Shown: positions 8,854-18,842 of the stretch, in pieces | Layout of the letters: each line of letters opens with the position of its first letter | Position numbering within the stretch: the stretch's first letter is position 1 | NCBI GenBank assembly: GCA_900315245.1 | Contig: OMYJ01000009.1 | Coordinates: 37,563-101,562, forward strand | Source of the DNA: an uncultured Bacteroidales bacterium | GTDB lineage: Bacteria > Bacteroidota > Bacteroidia > Bacteroidales > WCHB1-69 | DNA: 64,000 nucleotides | Direction of reading: 5' to 3' | Made by a program: the position numbers and the translations under genes | Notes under the pieces: generated by a model | Told to the model about the DNA's origin: nothing | Databases searched by the model: none | Seen by the model: only the letters and a program-made list of their open reading frames with translations

Positions 8854-8900
8854 TTAATCAAGAATAATCAAAAGTATGTCGGGCATTCGTGAATATTGTG

Positions 8901-8908
8901 TACATTTG
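8901..8908 (+). promoter_or_regulatory. -7 promoter element of azlCD
   Basis: TACATTTG followed by CAGCG, 29 bases before the azlC ATG. Matches TAnnTTTG. Confidence 0.65.
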
Positions 8909-8937
8909 CAGCGGTAAAATAATATTCTTAACTTATT

Positions 8938-9675
8938 ATGAATGAATTTGTTAGAGGTATAAAACGCGGGTTTCCCATCTGTTTGGGCTACATTCCCGTG
9001 TCTTTTACCTTTGGGTTGATAGCGGTTAAGATGGGATTTTCGCCGTTGCAGGCGACCTTGATCTCCCTGACCAACATGGCTTCCGCCGGACAATTTGCCG
9101 GAATCCGGCTGATTGAGGGCGGAGCTCCCTATATTGAACTGATCATCACCACATTCGTCATCAATCTGCGCTATTTCTTGATGTCGCTGTCGCTATCGCA
9201 GAAGGTTAATCCAGAGATGCCGTTCTACAAGCGGGCGGTCATGGCGTACTGCATCACGGACGAGGTGTTCGCTTTGGCGGCCATGGAGCCCGACGAGGTG
9301 AGTTTCCCGTTCTTTGGCGGCTTAATGATTACTCCCATATTGGGTTGGACCTCAGGCACTTTGTTAGGTGCCATCGCCTCCAACCTGCTCTCTCCGATGA
9401 TTCAGGGCTGTATGGGTATTGCCTTGTACTGCATGTTCATCGCCATCATTATCCCGCCAGCGCGGAAGAGCCGTAAGGTGGCGTTAGCTGTAGTGGTGGC
9501 CGCCGCACTCTCCTGCATCTTCAAGTATGTGCCAGGCATCAACATGTTGTCAAAAGTCGGGGGTGGTGGCTGGGCCATCATCACCTCCGCTATCCTCGGC
9601 GCGGCCATCTGCGCCACCATCAAGGAGGTGAAACGCCGTCGCAGACGCGCCATGGCAGAAAGGAGGACAGCATGA
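8938..9675 (+). CDS. azlC: AzlC family branched-chain amino acid exporter, large subunit
   Basis: Inner-membrane subunit of a two-part exporter (AzlC/AzlD; BrnF/YgaZ elsewhere) for branched-chain amino acids. 245 residues with the family start RGIKRGFPICLGYIPVSFTFG and hydrophobic segments spread over the chain; the signature LISLTNMASAGQFAGI is present. The C-terminus is basic (KRRRRRAMAERR). Its last 4 bases overlap azlD (ATGA), so the two are translationally coupled. The substrate is inferred from the family. Confidence 0.9.
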   Translation: MNEFVRGIKRGFPICLGYIPVSFTFGLIAVKMGFSPLQATLISLTNMASAGQFAGIRLIEGGAPYIELIITTFVINLRYFLMSLSLSQKVNPEMPFYKRAVMAYCITDEVFALAAMEPDEVSFPFFGGLMITPILGWTSGTLLGAIASNLLSPMIQGCMGIALYCMFIAIIIPPARKSRKVALAVVVAAALSCIFKYVPGINMLSKVGGGGWAIITSAILGAAICATIKEVKRRRRRAMAERRTA

Positions 9676-10022
9676 GCTACTTAGTCATTTGTATGTTCCT
9701 GATGTTCCTGACCACCTATCTGATCAGGGTGATTCCCATTGGATTTGTGCGTAAGAAAATGGAGAACGAATGGATCCAGGATTTCATCTACTATATTCCG
9801 TTTTGTGTGTTGTCGGCGATGACCTTCCCTGATGTGCTTTATTCGACCACAGCTACGGGCGTGGAACCGCACATCACGGTTTCCGCTGTTATTGCCACTG
9901 CGGTGGCTGTCATCATGGCTTGGAGGAAACGCGGCCTTGTGGCAGTGGCACTCGTCGCCGTCTTGGTGGCCATTATCGTGGAGCTGGCAATGCCGGTGCT
10001 GATGACGATGATGGCACGGTGA
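9672..10022 (+). CDS. azlD: AzlD domain protein, small subunit of branched-chain amino acid exporter
   Basis: 116 residues with three or four membrane segments; the family motif TTYLIRVIPIGFVRKK and the FIYYIPFCVLSAMTFPDV stretch are clear. Overlaps azlC by 4 bases. Its stop codon falls inside an 8-base tandem repeat array that fills the gap to the convergent chromate transporter gene. Confidence 0.88.
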   Translation: MSYLVICMFLMFLTTYLIRVIPIGFVRKKMENEWIQDFIYYIPFCVLSAMTFPDVLYSTTATGVEPHITVSAVIATAVAVIMAWRKRGLVAVALVAVLVAIIVELAMPVLMTMMAR

Positions 10023-10047
10023 GACGGTGAGGCGATGAGACGATGAA
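10016..10047. repeat. 8-base tandem repeat array across the azlD stop codon
   Basis: Four 8-base units (ACGGTGAG twice, GCGATGAG, ACGATGAA) run from inside the last azlD codons to the base before the convergent chrA gene ends at 10048. The azlD TGA is in the first unit. Confidence 0.75.
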
Positions 10048-10629
10048 TCAGCAGAGATAATACACAACAAAACCAACCACGCCTGCCAGTACAATCAGCA
10101 GGATGGGGTTGGTTTTCCATTTCAGGGAGGCGAGGAAAGCGGTAGTAAAAAGCCCGATGCTGAGGACGAACTGCAACGGATTTTCCGCATAGGAGCCGAA
10201 AGTTTCCGTATTGACCAACAACACGGCGGCAGCGGCAATCAGTCCGATGACCGTCAGCTTCAGCACCGACATCACGGTCTTAACCACAGGATGGTCCTTG
10301 TATTTCAACAGGAAACGACTGACAATCAGCATCAGTAGGAATGGCAGCAAAATCACGGAGAAGGAGGCCAAGAACGCGCCCGCCACGCCCCAAATCGGGT
10401 CGTAACCCGCGTTAACCACAGAAGTGTAGCCCGCGTAGGTGGCCACGTTGATGCCGATGGGTCCCGGGGTGATTTGGCTGGTGGCCACAATGTCAGTAAA
10501 TTCGGCCATCGTCATCCAGCCGTTCTTCTCCACCACCTCGTTCTGGATGAGGGCGATCATGGCATAGCCGCCCCCGAAGTTGAAGATGCCGATTTTACAG
10601 AACGTATAGAACAGTTTCCAGAAAATCAT
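10048..10629 (-). CDS. Chromate transporter, half-size CHR protein (second gene)
   Basis: 193-residue single-domain member of the CHR family. The diagnostic motif FNFGGGYAMIALIQNEVV is near the N-terminus and SQITPGPIGINVATYAGY follows, then several hydrophobic segments. Half-size CHR proteins act as heteromeric pairs; the partner gene is immediately upstream and overlaps by 4 bases. Physiological substrate (chromate, sulfate or other) cannot be read from sequence. Confidence 0.9.
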   Translation of the reverse strand: MIFWKLFYTFCKIGIFNFGGGYAMIALIQNEVVEKNGWMTMAEFTDIVATSQITPGPIGINVATYAGYTSVVNAGYDPIWGVAGAFLASFSVILLPFLLMLIVSRFLLKYKDHPVVKTVMSVLKLTVIGLIAAAAVLLVNTETFGSYAENPLQFVLSIGLFTTAFLASLKWKTNPILLIVLAGVVGFVVYYLC

Positions 10630-11177
10630 GGCTGCACCTCCTTCTTTTCCAGATATTTACCATAAACAAAACCGCCAATGCCAGCCACTAAAATCACCCA
10701 AATCGGGGAAATTCCGAGCAGCCATATCAGGAGGGTGGCGACCACGGGAATCCAGAAATTGTAACGGGAGATTTTCGCGGTTTTGGCCATGCGGAACACC
10801 GGTGCGGCGATAAGCGCGACCACAACAGGACGCACGCCCTTGAAGACAGCCTCCACGACTGCATTTCCTTGCAAATAGTGTAAACCCATCGCGAGAGCGA
10901 GAATGATCAGAATCGGCACCAGAATGTTGCCGACCAAGGAGAATATCGCTCCCGGCACGCCACGCATCCGCCATCCCACATGCACAGCCATGTTCGCGGC
11001 GAAAATCCCCGGCATCGTCTGCGACAGGGCGATGATGTCCATGAACTCTTCGTTCGTCAGCCAGTGATGACGGTCCACCAACTCCTTCTCCATCAGCGGA
11101 ATCATCGCGTAACCTCCACCGAGCGTGAAAGTTCCTATCTTGAAAAAAGACCAGAAAAGCTGCAACAACGAGACCAT
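10626..11177 (-). CDS. Chromate transporter, half-size CHR protein (first gene)
   Basis: 183 residues, CHR domain with FTLGGGYAMIPLMEKELVD and SQTMPGIFAANMAVHVGW. Starts the minus-strand pair; its stop overlaps the ATG of the second half gene, so equal amounts are likely made. ATG at 11177 lies about 20 bases downstream of the -7 element at 11199-11206. Confidence 0.9.
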   Translation of the reverse strand: MVSLLQLFWSFFKIGTFTLGGGYAMIPLMEKELVDRHHWLTNEEFMDIIALSQTMPGIFAANMAVHVGWRMRGVPGAIFSLVGNILVPILIILALAMGLHYLQGNAVVEAVFKGVRPVVVALIAAPVFRMAKTAKISRYNFWIPVVATLLIWLLGISPIWVILVAGIGGFVYGKYLEKKEVQP

Positions 11178-11198
11178 TACTCTTCTTCATTTGCGCGG

Positions 11199-11206
11199 CA
11201 AAGATA
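11199..11206 (-). promoter_or_regulatory. -7 promoter element of the chromate transporter pair
   Basis: TATCTTTG followed by CCGCG on the minus strand, about 20 bases before the first CHR start codon. Confidence 0.7.
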
Positions 11207-11223
11207 CGATTTCCTGTGGAATC

Positions 11224-11251
11224 GTGGAGACGTGCAATGAAGCGTCTCTAC
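11224..11251. repeat. Palindromic element P2 (degenerate)
   Basis: Arms GTGGAGACG and CGTCTCTAC around a short imperfect centre; between the divergent chromate transporter and dipeptidyl-peptidase promoters. Same family as P1. Confidence 0.6.
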
Positions 11252-11330
11252 AGATGCGTTATTATGGTCGTTTTGGCAAATGCGTATCGTTTTCGCTCCA
11301 GCAGAATAGTGAAGCGATACAAAAAATTCG

Positions 11331-11338
11331 TACCTTTG
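11331..11338 (+). promoter_or_regulatory. -7 promoter element of dipeptidyl-peptidase gene
   Basis: TACCTTTG followed by CGCCA, 35 bases before the ATG at 11374; it rules out longer in-frame starts further upstream. Confidence 0.7.
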
Positions 11339-11373
11339 CGCCATTGTTTGTGCGAATTTATAAAACATTGAAT

Positions 11374-13506
11374 ATGAAAAGAATTACCTTGTTATTAAGC
11401 ATCCTTTCCCTGATGCTTTTGGTTCCCGTTTTCGGTCAGACCATCGATTTCACCAAACGCTACATCATCGACAACATCCGTGGCATCGCGTGGCAACCAG
11501 GCACCGACATGTATTCCTATATAGATGATGACAGGAATCTGATGCTGGTGAATCCCAAAAACGGCAAAGAAACCGTGTTTCTCGCTGCTGCATCGCAAAA
11601 AGCGCATGAAATTTCCAGCCCTTACGGTTACGAGTGGCTTGACGCCAATACCCTTTATTTCCCCAGTGACCACAAAACCGTGAACGTGGTGAAAGGCAAA
11701 ATCACCACCGCTGAGTTCGACAAGGTGGATTGGGACGATGTGATCGACCAAGATGTCAAGAACAAGGTGTTCGTCACCAAGAACGACAAAGGAGTCTTCG
11801 TGGAGAGCGCGTTGAACGGCTACAAGCCGGTGCTGCTCTGTCCCGACACGGGCAAGAACATCGTTTTCGGCGAGTCGGTACACCGCAGTGAGTGGGGCAT
11901 CAACGAAGGACAGTACATCTCCCCGAACGGCAACTTCATCGCCTTCTACCGCATGGACGAGAGCATGGTGGAGGATTACCCACTCGTGAACACAGGCACG
12001 CCCATCGCGACGGTCGAGAACATCAAGTACCCGATGGCCGGCCGCACCTCCCACGTGGTGACCCTCGGTATCTTCGACGTGGCCAAATCCGCTGAGAAAG
12101 GTGCTCCTGTATACCATTATATCCAAACCGACAAAGCCGACGGAGAATTCCTGACCAACGTCACTTTCTCCCCCGACGAAAAATACATCTACATTTCGCA
12201 CCTCAACCGCGAACAGAACCACGCCAAACTGATTCAATACGATCTGCAAACCGGTAAGAAACTGTCCACCCTCATTGAAGAGCGTGATAACCGTTACGTG
12301 GAACCGACTCAGCGCATGATATTCATGAAAAACGGCGATTTCCTCTGGTTCAGCGACCGCGACGGCTGGAACCATCTTTATTGGTACAGCGCTGATATGA
12401 AATTTTTTAAGAAGGTGGTGGATGGTAATTTTGACATTATCGAGTACTACGGCATGGACAAAGACGAGAAAAATATCTATTTTACGGCGTCTTTGGAAAA
12501 GCCTGTGAATCAATACGTTTGTAAAGTAAATCTCAATACGGGCATCGGCAAAAACACGCTTACTTGTCTGGCCCACGCGGATGGTGTTCATCGCCCCGTC
12601 TTCAGCGAATCAAAAAACTATTTCATCGACTATTTCAGCAATCCGACCACGCCTCGCACTATCTCTCTGGTAGATAATAAAGGTAAGACACTCAAGACGT
12701 TACTTACAGCGAAAAGCCCATTTGGTGTGATGAAGTTGGGCGATACCCAAATTTTCCCCATCGTGAACAAGGAGGGCGATTCACTCTGGTGTCGCATGAT
12801 CACGCCTCCAAACATGGACAAGAGCAAAAAATACCCTGTGTTTATGTACGTTTACGGCGGTCCGCATTCACAATTGGTGACCAACCAGTACCTCTCTGGC
12901 GGACTTTTCCTCGAATTTATGGCGCAACAGGGCTACATCGTCTTCACGTTGGATAACCGAGGCACGGACAATCGTGGTGCGGAATTCGAAAAGTGCATTC
13001 ACCGCAACCTCGGCGTGCGCGAGGTGGAAGACCAGATGTGTGGCGTAGAATATTTGAAATCACTGCCTTACGTGGATGCCAACCGCATCGGTTTGGATGG
13101 CTGGAGCTACGGCGGTTTCATGGTGTTGTCGCTGATTACTGCGCATCCCGATGTCTTCAAGGCGGCTTCCTGTGGCGGTCCAGTGGTCAACTGGGAATGG
13201 TACGAGGTGATGTACGGCGAGCGCTACATGGACACCCCGCAAGAAAACCCGTCAGGCTACGAGAACGCCAACATCATCCCGAAAATCAAGAACGTAAAAT
13301 GTCCTTTGCTGGTGATGCACGGCGCGCAGGACCACACGGTAGTGCAACAGCACACGTTGGAGCTGCTCCGCCAGGCGGTCAGCGATGACATCGAGCTCGA
13401 ATACTTCGTCTATACCGTCCACGACCACAACGTCATCGGACCCGAGCGCAGACACCTCTACAACAAACTGCTGCGTTTCCACAACCAGAACACCAAGGGC
13501 GAATGA
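11374..13506 (+). CDS. Dipeptidyl-peptidase IV (S9B serine peptidase), secreted
   Basis: Removes X-Pro or X-Ala dipeptides from peptide N-termini in the periplasm. 710 residues: signal peptide (MKRITLLLSILSLMLLVPVFG-QTI), N-terminal beta-propeller to about residue 480 (including the FIAFYRMDES and SDRDGWNHLYWY type segments), then an alpha/beta hydrolase. The triad is Ser578 in GWSYGGF, Asp653 in HGAQDHTV and His683 in VHDHNV. The MDES stretch resembles the Glu motif that grips the substrate amino terminus. ThpR overlaps its stop by 4 bases. Confidence 0.93.
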   Translation: MKRITLLLSILSLMLLVPVFGQTIDFTKRYIIDNIRGIAWQPGTDMYSYIDDDRNLMLVNPKNGKETVFLAAASQKAHEISSPYGYEWLDANTLYFPSDHKTVNVVKGKITTAEFDKVDWDDVIDQDVKNKVFVTKNDKGVFVESALNGYKPVLLCPDTGKNIVFGESVHRSEWGINEGQYISPNGNFIAFYRMDESMVEDYPLVNTGTPIATVENIKYPMAGRTSHVVTLGIFDVAKSAEKGAPVYHYIQTDKADGEFLTNVTFSPDEKYIYISHLNREQNHAKLIQYDLQTGKKLSTLIEERDNRYVEPTQRMIFMKNGDFLWFSDRDGWNHLYWYSADMKFFKKVVDGNFDIIEYYGMDKDEKNIYFTASLEKPVNQYVCKVNLNTGIGKNTLTCLAHADGVHRPVFSESKNYFIDYFSNPTTPRTISLVDNKGKTLKTLLTAKSPFGVMKLGDTQIFPIVNKEGDSLWCRMITPPNMDKSKKYPVFMYVYGGPHSQLVTNQYLSGGLFLEFMAQQGYIVFTLDNRGTDNRGAEFEKCIHRNLGVREVEDQMCGVEYLKSLPYVDANRIGLDGWSYGGFMVLSLITAHPDVFKAASCGGPVVNWEWYEVMYGERYMDTPQENPSGYENANIIPKIKNVKCPLLVMHGAQDHTVVQQHTLELLRQAVSDDIELEYFVYTVHDHNVIGPERRHLYNKLLRFHNQNTKGE

Positions 13507-14075
13507 AACGACTGTTTATAGCCACACCGATAATCACGCTTTCGGCGGAGATCCAAAAAATCTCTGCCGATTTGCGTTTTCGTCTGCGCCACGACGACGT
13601 CGTTTGGGTGAAGGGGGAGGTGCAGCATCTGACAATGCGGTTTTTGGGTGCGACCCCTCCGCAGCTTGAGGCCGGCACACGAAGGGCGCTTGCGGACGCG
13701 TGTGCCAATCACGCACCATTCACACTAACAATCAACAAGATAGGAGTCTTCGGCAGTCATTATCATCCGAAGGTGCTATGGCTGGGATTCGACCATTTCG
13801 AGCCATTCAAGGCTGTGTTCGAGGATTTGGAACCGAGGTTGCAATCACTTGGTTTTGAACCGAACAATGGCAATTTCGTGCCTCACATCACACTGGGCCG
13901 AATCAAAAACCTGCATTCCAAAGACAAATTCTGGGAAAGTGTTGAAGCGGTGCAACAGCAGCCGTTCGCGCAGGAGTTGCAAATCTCATCGCTTAATTTG
14001 TATCAGAGTTTTTTGCATAAAGAAGGACCTGAATATAAGGTGATCAGTTCGGCACGTCTAACAAATAAAATTTAG
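13503..14075 (+). CDS. thpR: RNA 2',3'-cyclic phosphodiesterase (2H family)
   Basis: 190-residue two-histidine phosphoesterase (former 2'-5' RNA ligase family) that opens 2',3'-cyclic phosphates. Both HxT motifs are present: His42-Leu-Thr44 (QHLTMRFLG) and His128-Ile-Thr130 (FVPHITLGRIK). The start ATG overlaps the peptidase stop (ATGA), so translation is coupled. No functional link with the peptidase is apparent. Confidence 0.9.
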   Translation: MKRLFIATPIITLSAEIQKISADLRFRLRHDDVVWVKGEVQHLTMRFLGATPPQLEAGTRRALADACANHAPFTLTINKIGVFGSHYHPKVLWLGFDHFEPFKAVFEDLEPRLQSLGFEPNNGNFVPHITLGRIKNLHSKDKFWESVEAVQQQPFAQELQISSLNLYQSFLHKEGPEYKVISSARLTNKI

Positions 14076-14083
14076 AAACATCA

Positions 14084-14111
14084 GCCAACAGCCAATAGCT
14101 AAAAGCCAGCC
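14084..14111. repeat. Heptamer tandem repeats between convergent genes
   Basis: Units GCCAACA, GCCAATA, GCTAAAA, GCCAGCC. Read on the minus strand, they start directly after the TAG stop of the CNNM gene and fill most of the gap to thpR. Confidence 0.8.
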
Positions 14112-15179
14112 CTACTCCTTCGGAGCAACGGAGGCATTCTCCGCGTGTTTGTGGCGTTTCTGGCGTTGTTGCCAGCGCTCGCGGGCGTACTGTTGCATAT
14201 CCGAGACCTCATCGCTCTCGTCAATGATTTCCAACCCGAAGACCGTTTCTATGATGTCTTCCATCGTCAAGATTCCCTGGAAGCAACCGTACTCGTCAAT
14301 AATCAGCGCAATTTGCGACTTCTGCTTCAGCATGGAATCCCAGATGTCACTGATGGACTTGTCTTCGCTGAAGAAAGGCATCTCGCGTTTTATCTCGCCC
14401 AAGGTCATGTTGAACTTGTCCTCGGCAAGGTTCTCCAACGCATCGTCTCGGAGCACGTAGCCGGTAATGTATTCGGGTGACTCGGCATATACGGGGATTC
14501 TGGAGAAGTGATCGTACTTGTCATCGTCGTAATACTCGCGCAGGGTCATGCTTTCCGGCGCCGTGGAGGCCACCACGCGGGGCGTCATCACCTCCTTCGC
14601 CTTCACATTGTCTAACTTGATGATATTTTGGATGATCTTATTCTCGTCTTTTTCGATGACGCCTTCCTCCTCGCCCACGTTGGCGATGGCGAGCACCTCT
14701 TCGCGGCTCACCACGGCATCCTGTTCCTTCTTGGTTATCAGATGGCTCACCAGCTCGACCAGTTTCACGAACGGGAACATCAGCACAATCAGCACACGGA
14801 TGGTCTTGCATGTAAAGCCCATCAGACTCTTCCAGCGGGTTGTCCCGATGGTTTTAGGGATGATTTCGGCAAAAATGAGGATGAGGATAGTAGTGATGGC
14901 GGAGACAAGGCCGAACCAACGGCTTCCGAACAGAAGGGTGGCCTGCTGGCCCACGCCGGCCGCACCGATGGTGTTGGCAATGGTGTTCAGCGACAGAATG
15001 GCCGCCAGGGGACGCTCCGTGTCCGTCTTGTACTGCTTGAACAACGTGGCGGGCTTGTACCCTTCCTCCTCGCGCATCAGAATGTATGAAATCGGTGTGG
15101 ACAGCAGACTCGACTCCAGTGTGGAGCAGAGAAAAGAGATGGCCATCGCGCCCAATAAGAAGACTAATAATAAGGTCAT
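14112..15179 (-). CDS. CNNM (DUF21) membrane protein with CBS pair, CorC/TlyC-like
   Basis: 355 residues: a DUF21/CNNM membrane domain (1 to about 180; starts MTLLLVFLLGAMAISFLCSTLESSLLS, with NTIANTIGAAGVG and AEIIPKTIG), followed by a CBS-domain pair (about 195-330; PRVVASTAP, RIPVYAESPEYITGYV, EYGCFQGILTMEDIIETVFG). The CorC_HlyC C-terminal domain found in longer relatives is absent. The family is linked to Mg2+/Co2+ efflux or sensing. GldE is a longer relative that is usually next to gldD; here gldD is 11 kb away, so I do not call this GldE. Confidence 0.87.
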   Translation of the reverse strand: MTLLLVFLLGAMAISFLCSTLESSLLSTPISYILMREEEGYKPATLFKQYKTDTERPLAAILSLNTIANTIGAAGVGQQATLLFGSRWFGLVSAITTILILIFAEIIPKTIGTTRWKSLMGFTCKTIRVLIVLMFPFVKLVELVSHLITKKEQDAVVSREEVLAIANVGEEEGVIEKDENKIIQNIIKLDNVKAKEVMTPRVVASTAPESMTLREYYDDDKYDHFSRIPVYAESPEYITGYVLRDDALENLAEDKFNMTLGEIKREMPFFSEDKSISDIWDSMLKQKSQIALIIDEYGCFQGILTMEDIIETVFGLEIIDESDEVSDMQQYARERWQQRQKRHKHAENASVAPKE

Positions 15180-15201
15180 TATGGTTTTTAAAAAATCGGG
15201 G

Positions 15202-15209
15202 CAAAAATA
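15202..15209 (-). promoter_or_regulatory. -7 promoter element of the CNNM gene
   Basis: TATTTTTG followed by CCCCG on the minus strand, 22 bases before the start codon. Confidence 0.7.
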
Positions 15210-15251
15210 CGAAAAATGTACATTGCCAAGAGGTTCATTTATAATATTTTT

Positions 15252-15310
15252 GAGCTGTTGGCTGTTAGCTGTTGGCCTTGGCTTTTAGCCATTAGCTTTT
15301 GGCTATTTGG
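15252..15310. repeat. Heptamer tandem repeats
   Basis: TGTTGGC, TGTTAGC, TGTTGGC, a 6-base slip, TTTTAGC, CATTAGC, TTTTGGC, then decay. Located between the CNNM promoter and the tRNA-Gly terminator; the only array here not next to a protein stop codon, but it follows the 3' end of the tRNA gene. Confidence 0.8.
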
Positions 15311-15318
15311 CGGTATAA

Positions 15319-15346
15319 ACAAAAAGAGACGCAATTAGCGTCTCTA
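15319..15346 (-). terminator. Rho-independent terminator of tRNA-Gly
   Basis: On the minus strand, stem AGAGACGC / GCGTCTCT with a 5-base loop is followed by TTTTTG. The stem sequence is the GAGACGC arm of the palindromic repeat family, so a repeat copy may have become the terminator. Confidence 0.8.
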
Positions 15347-15353
15347 TGGATTG

Positions 15354-15426
15354 AGCGGAAAACGAGACTCGAACTCGCGACCCCAACCTTGGCAAGGTTG
15401 TGCTCTACCAACTGAGCTACTTCCGC
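15354..15426 (-). tRNA. tRNA-Gly (anticodon GCC)
   Basis: Complete 73-base cloverleaf: acceptor GCGGAAG/TTTCCGC (one G-T pair), D arm with AGTTGGTA loop, anticodon arm CAACC-TTGCCAA-GGTTG with anticodon GCC, 5-base variable loop, T arm with TTCGAGT. Discriminator T; CCA not encoded. Confidence 0.97.
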
Positions 15427-15441
15427 TTGGGAAATCGGCGG

Positions 15442-15449
15442 CAAAAATA
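15442..15449 (-). promoter_or_regulatory. -7 promoter element of tRNA-Gly
   Basis: TATTTTTG followed by CCGCC on the minus strand, 15 bases before the mature 5' end. Confidence 0.7.
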
Positions 15450-15516
15450 CATTTTTTTTGATATGGTACGACATTTTAAGAAATTTTTTTTTGATGTCGT
15501 TTGTCGGTATTTTTTT

Positions 15517-15524
15517 TATCTTTG
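15517..15524 (+). promoter_or_regulatory. -7 promoter element of atpDC
   Basis: TATCTTTG, 43 bases before the atpD ATG. It is one of only two -7 elements here not followed by C. Confidence 0.65.
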
Positions 15525-15540
15525 GCGGCTCAAATTTTAA

Positions 15541-17073
<1,533 letters not shown>

Positions 17074-17079
17074 CGGACT

Positions 17080-17316
17080 ATGAAATTAGAGATCATCACC
17101 CCCAGCAGCACCCTGTTCTCCGGCGATGTCACGCTGGTGCAGCTTCCTGGCATTGATGGGTTGTTTGAGATTCTGAAATCGCATGCCCCGCTGGTTTCCG
17201 CCTTGAAGGAAGGCCGCGTGAAAGTGGAGGATGCTCAGGGCCAAACGCAATATTTCGATATCCGCGGTGGCGTGGTCGAAGTCAGCCACGACAAAATCCT
17301 GTTGCTGGCGGAATAG
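17080..17316 (+). CDS. atpC: F1 ATP synthase subunit epsilon (short form)
   Basis: 78 residues comprising only the N-terminal beta-sandwich of epsilon (MKLEIITPSSTLFSGDVTLVQLPGIDGLFEILKSHAPLVSAL region, ending DIRGGVVEVSHDKILLLAE). The regulatory C-terminal helical hairpin of E. coli epsilon is missing; short epsilon subunits are normal in Bacteroidota. The central rotor role is kept, but the helix-based inhibition of ATP hydrolysis is presumably absent. Confidence 0.93.
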   Translation: MKLEIITPSSTLFSGDVTLVQLPGIDGLFEILKSHAPLVSALKEGRVKVEDAQGQTQYFDIRGGVVEVSHDKILLLAE

Positions 17317-17360
17317 AGAAATCCTCAACCTGCCATCCTGAATAATGCCAGTACAACTCT

Positions 17361-17394
17361 ATACAGAATTGCATCTACATTCGTAATTCTGTAT
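17361..17394. other. Inverted repeat between atpC and purB
   Basis: Perfect 10-base arms ATACAGAATT / AATTCTGTAT with a 14-base loop, 45 bases after atpC and just before the purB -7 element. Not followed by a T run; it could be an RNA stem or a protein site. Confidence 0.5.
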
Positions 17395-17408
17395 TCTACA
17401 TTATTTCG

Positions 17409-17416
17409 TATCTTTG
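17409..17416 (+). promoter_or_regulatory. -7 promoter element of purB
   Basis: TATCTTTG followed by CCACG, 21 bases before the ATG at 17438. An in-frame TTG at 17414 lies inside it and cannot be the start. Confidence 0.75.
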
Positions 17417-17437
17417 CCACGAAAATATTTTGCGATT

Positions 17438-18733
17438 ATGATACCCCGTTATTCGCGTCCGGAGATGAGCGCCGTCTGGACTGAGGAAAACAAATTCGGC
17501 GCCTATTTGAAAGTGGAAATCGAAGCCGCCGCCGCGTGGAGCCAACTCGGCGTGATTCCGGCTGAAGACGTTGAGAAACTGCGCACAAAGGCCACCTTCG
17601 ACGTACAACGCATATACGAAATCGAAAAGGAGACGCGCCACGACATCGTGGCGTTCACCCGCGCCGTGAGCGAGAGCCTCGGCGACGAGAAGAAGTGGGT
17701 GCACTACGGCCTCACCTCCACCGATGTGGTCGATACCGCCAACGGCTACCTCATCAAGCAAGCCAACAACATCCTGCGCAAGGATCTCCAGCGGTTCATC
17801 GAGATTCTCAAGAAACGCGCATACGAGTTCAAGGACACGCCCTGCATCGGACGCACGCACGGCGTGCACGCCGACATCACCGCCCTCGGGCTGAAGTGGG
17901 CGTTGTGGTTCGAGGAGATGCGCCGCAACATCGAACGTTTCGAGATGGCCGCCGCCGATGTGGAGTGCGGCAAAATCAGCGGTGCCGTGGGCAACTTCGC
18001 CAACACCCCACCGTTCGTGCAGGACTATGTCTGCGAGCAACTCGGCATTCATTCCGCCCGCATCTCCACGCAGGTGCTGCAACGCGACCGCCACGCCCAC
18101 TACATGGGCACTCTCGCGCTCATCGCTTCCACCATGGAGCAGATGGCCATCGAGGTGCGCCACTGGCAACGCACGGAACTCCGCGAGGCTGAGGAGGCCT
18201 TCGGCAAAGGGCAGAAAGGTTCCTCCGCGATGCCCCACAAACGCAACCCCATCGGCAGCGAGAATATGTGCGGATGCGCGAGAATCCTCCGCGGATATAT
18301 GGTCAGCGCCTACGAGAACATCCCGCTTTGGCACGAGCGCGACATCTCCCACTCCTCTGCCGAGCGCATCATGCTCCCCGATGCCACCATCCTGCTCGAC
18401 TATATGCTCAATCGCTTCGGCAACATCTTGGAGAACCTCGTCGTTTTCCCTGAGAACATGCTGAAAAACATCTACTTGACCCACAAAGTTATCTTCGCGC
18501 AGCGCGTCATGACCGCCCTCATCAACAAGGGCTTCTCCCGCGAAAGCGCATACGACCTCGTGCAGCCCATCGCCATGAAGGCTTGGTTCGAAGGACAGGA
18601 CTACAAGGAACTCCTCTCCCAAAACGAAACTGTCATGGCTCACTTCACCCCCGAAGAACTCGACCAGTGCTTCACGTTGGAATACTACCTGAAGCAAGTG
18701 CCCGCCATTTTCGAACGGGTCTTTGGCAATTAA
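17438..18733 (+). CDS. purB: Adenylosuccinate lyase
   Basis: Catalyses two fumarate-releasing steps of purine synthesis (SAICAR to AICAR, adenylosuccinate to AMP). 431 residues with [11 protein letters not shown], the [12 protein letters not shown] histidine motif and the superfamily signature [17 protein letters not shown] carrying the catalytic Ser loop. The gene starts at ATG 17438 ([20 protein letters not shown]). Its TAA stop lies in the first unit of a heptamer array. Confidence 0.96.
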   Translation: MIPRYSRPEMSAVWTEENKFGAYLKVEIEAAAAWSQLGVIPAEDVEKLRTKATFDVQRIYEIEKETRHDIVAFTRAVSESLGDEKKWVHYGLTSTDVVDTANGYLIKQANNILRKDLQRFIEILKKRAYEFKDTPCIGRTHGVHADITALGLKWALWFEEMRRNIERFEMAAADVECGKISGAVGNFANTPPFVQDYVCEQLGIHSARISTQVLQRDRHAHYMGTLALIASTMEQMAIEVRHWQRTELREAEEAFGKGQKGSSAMPHKRNPIGSENMCGCARILRGYMVSAYENIPLWHERDISHSSAERIMLPDATILLDYMLNRFGNILENLVVFPENMLKNIYLTHKVIFAQRVMTALINKGFSRESAYDLVQPIAMKAWFEGQDYKELLSQNETVMAHFTPEELDQCFTLEYYLKQVPAIFERVFGN

Positions 18734-18812
18734 CAATTAGCAATTAGTAGTTAGCAGTTAGCAGTTGCCGTTCTAACATGAACTGCTAACTGCTAACTAC
18801 TAACTGCTAACT
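18727..18812. repeat. Heptamer array forming a long hairpin, overlapping the purB stop
   Basis: Units CAATTAA (contains the purB TAA), CAATTAG twice, TAGTTAG, CAGTTAG, then after a spacer AACTGCT/AACTACT-type units. The two halves are exact reverse complements over 22 bases (18745-18766 and 18781-18802) around a 14-base loop, so the array would fold into a strong RNA stem after purB. Confidence 0.85.
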
Positions 18813-18842
18813 AAAAAAATAACCACCATTAAAAATCGCATT

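Noticed and set aside
14112..15179. Calling the CNNM/CBS protein GldE
   Set aside because: GldE is longer with a CorC_HlyC C-terminal domain and normally sits next to gldD; neither holds here.
17396..18736. 446-codon open frame antisense to purB
   Set aside because: Shadow of a GC-rich third-position coding strand; His/Val/Leu-rich nonsense composition.
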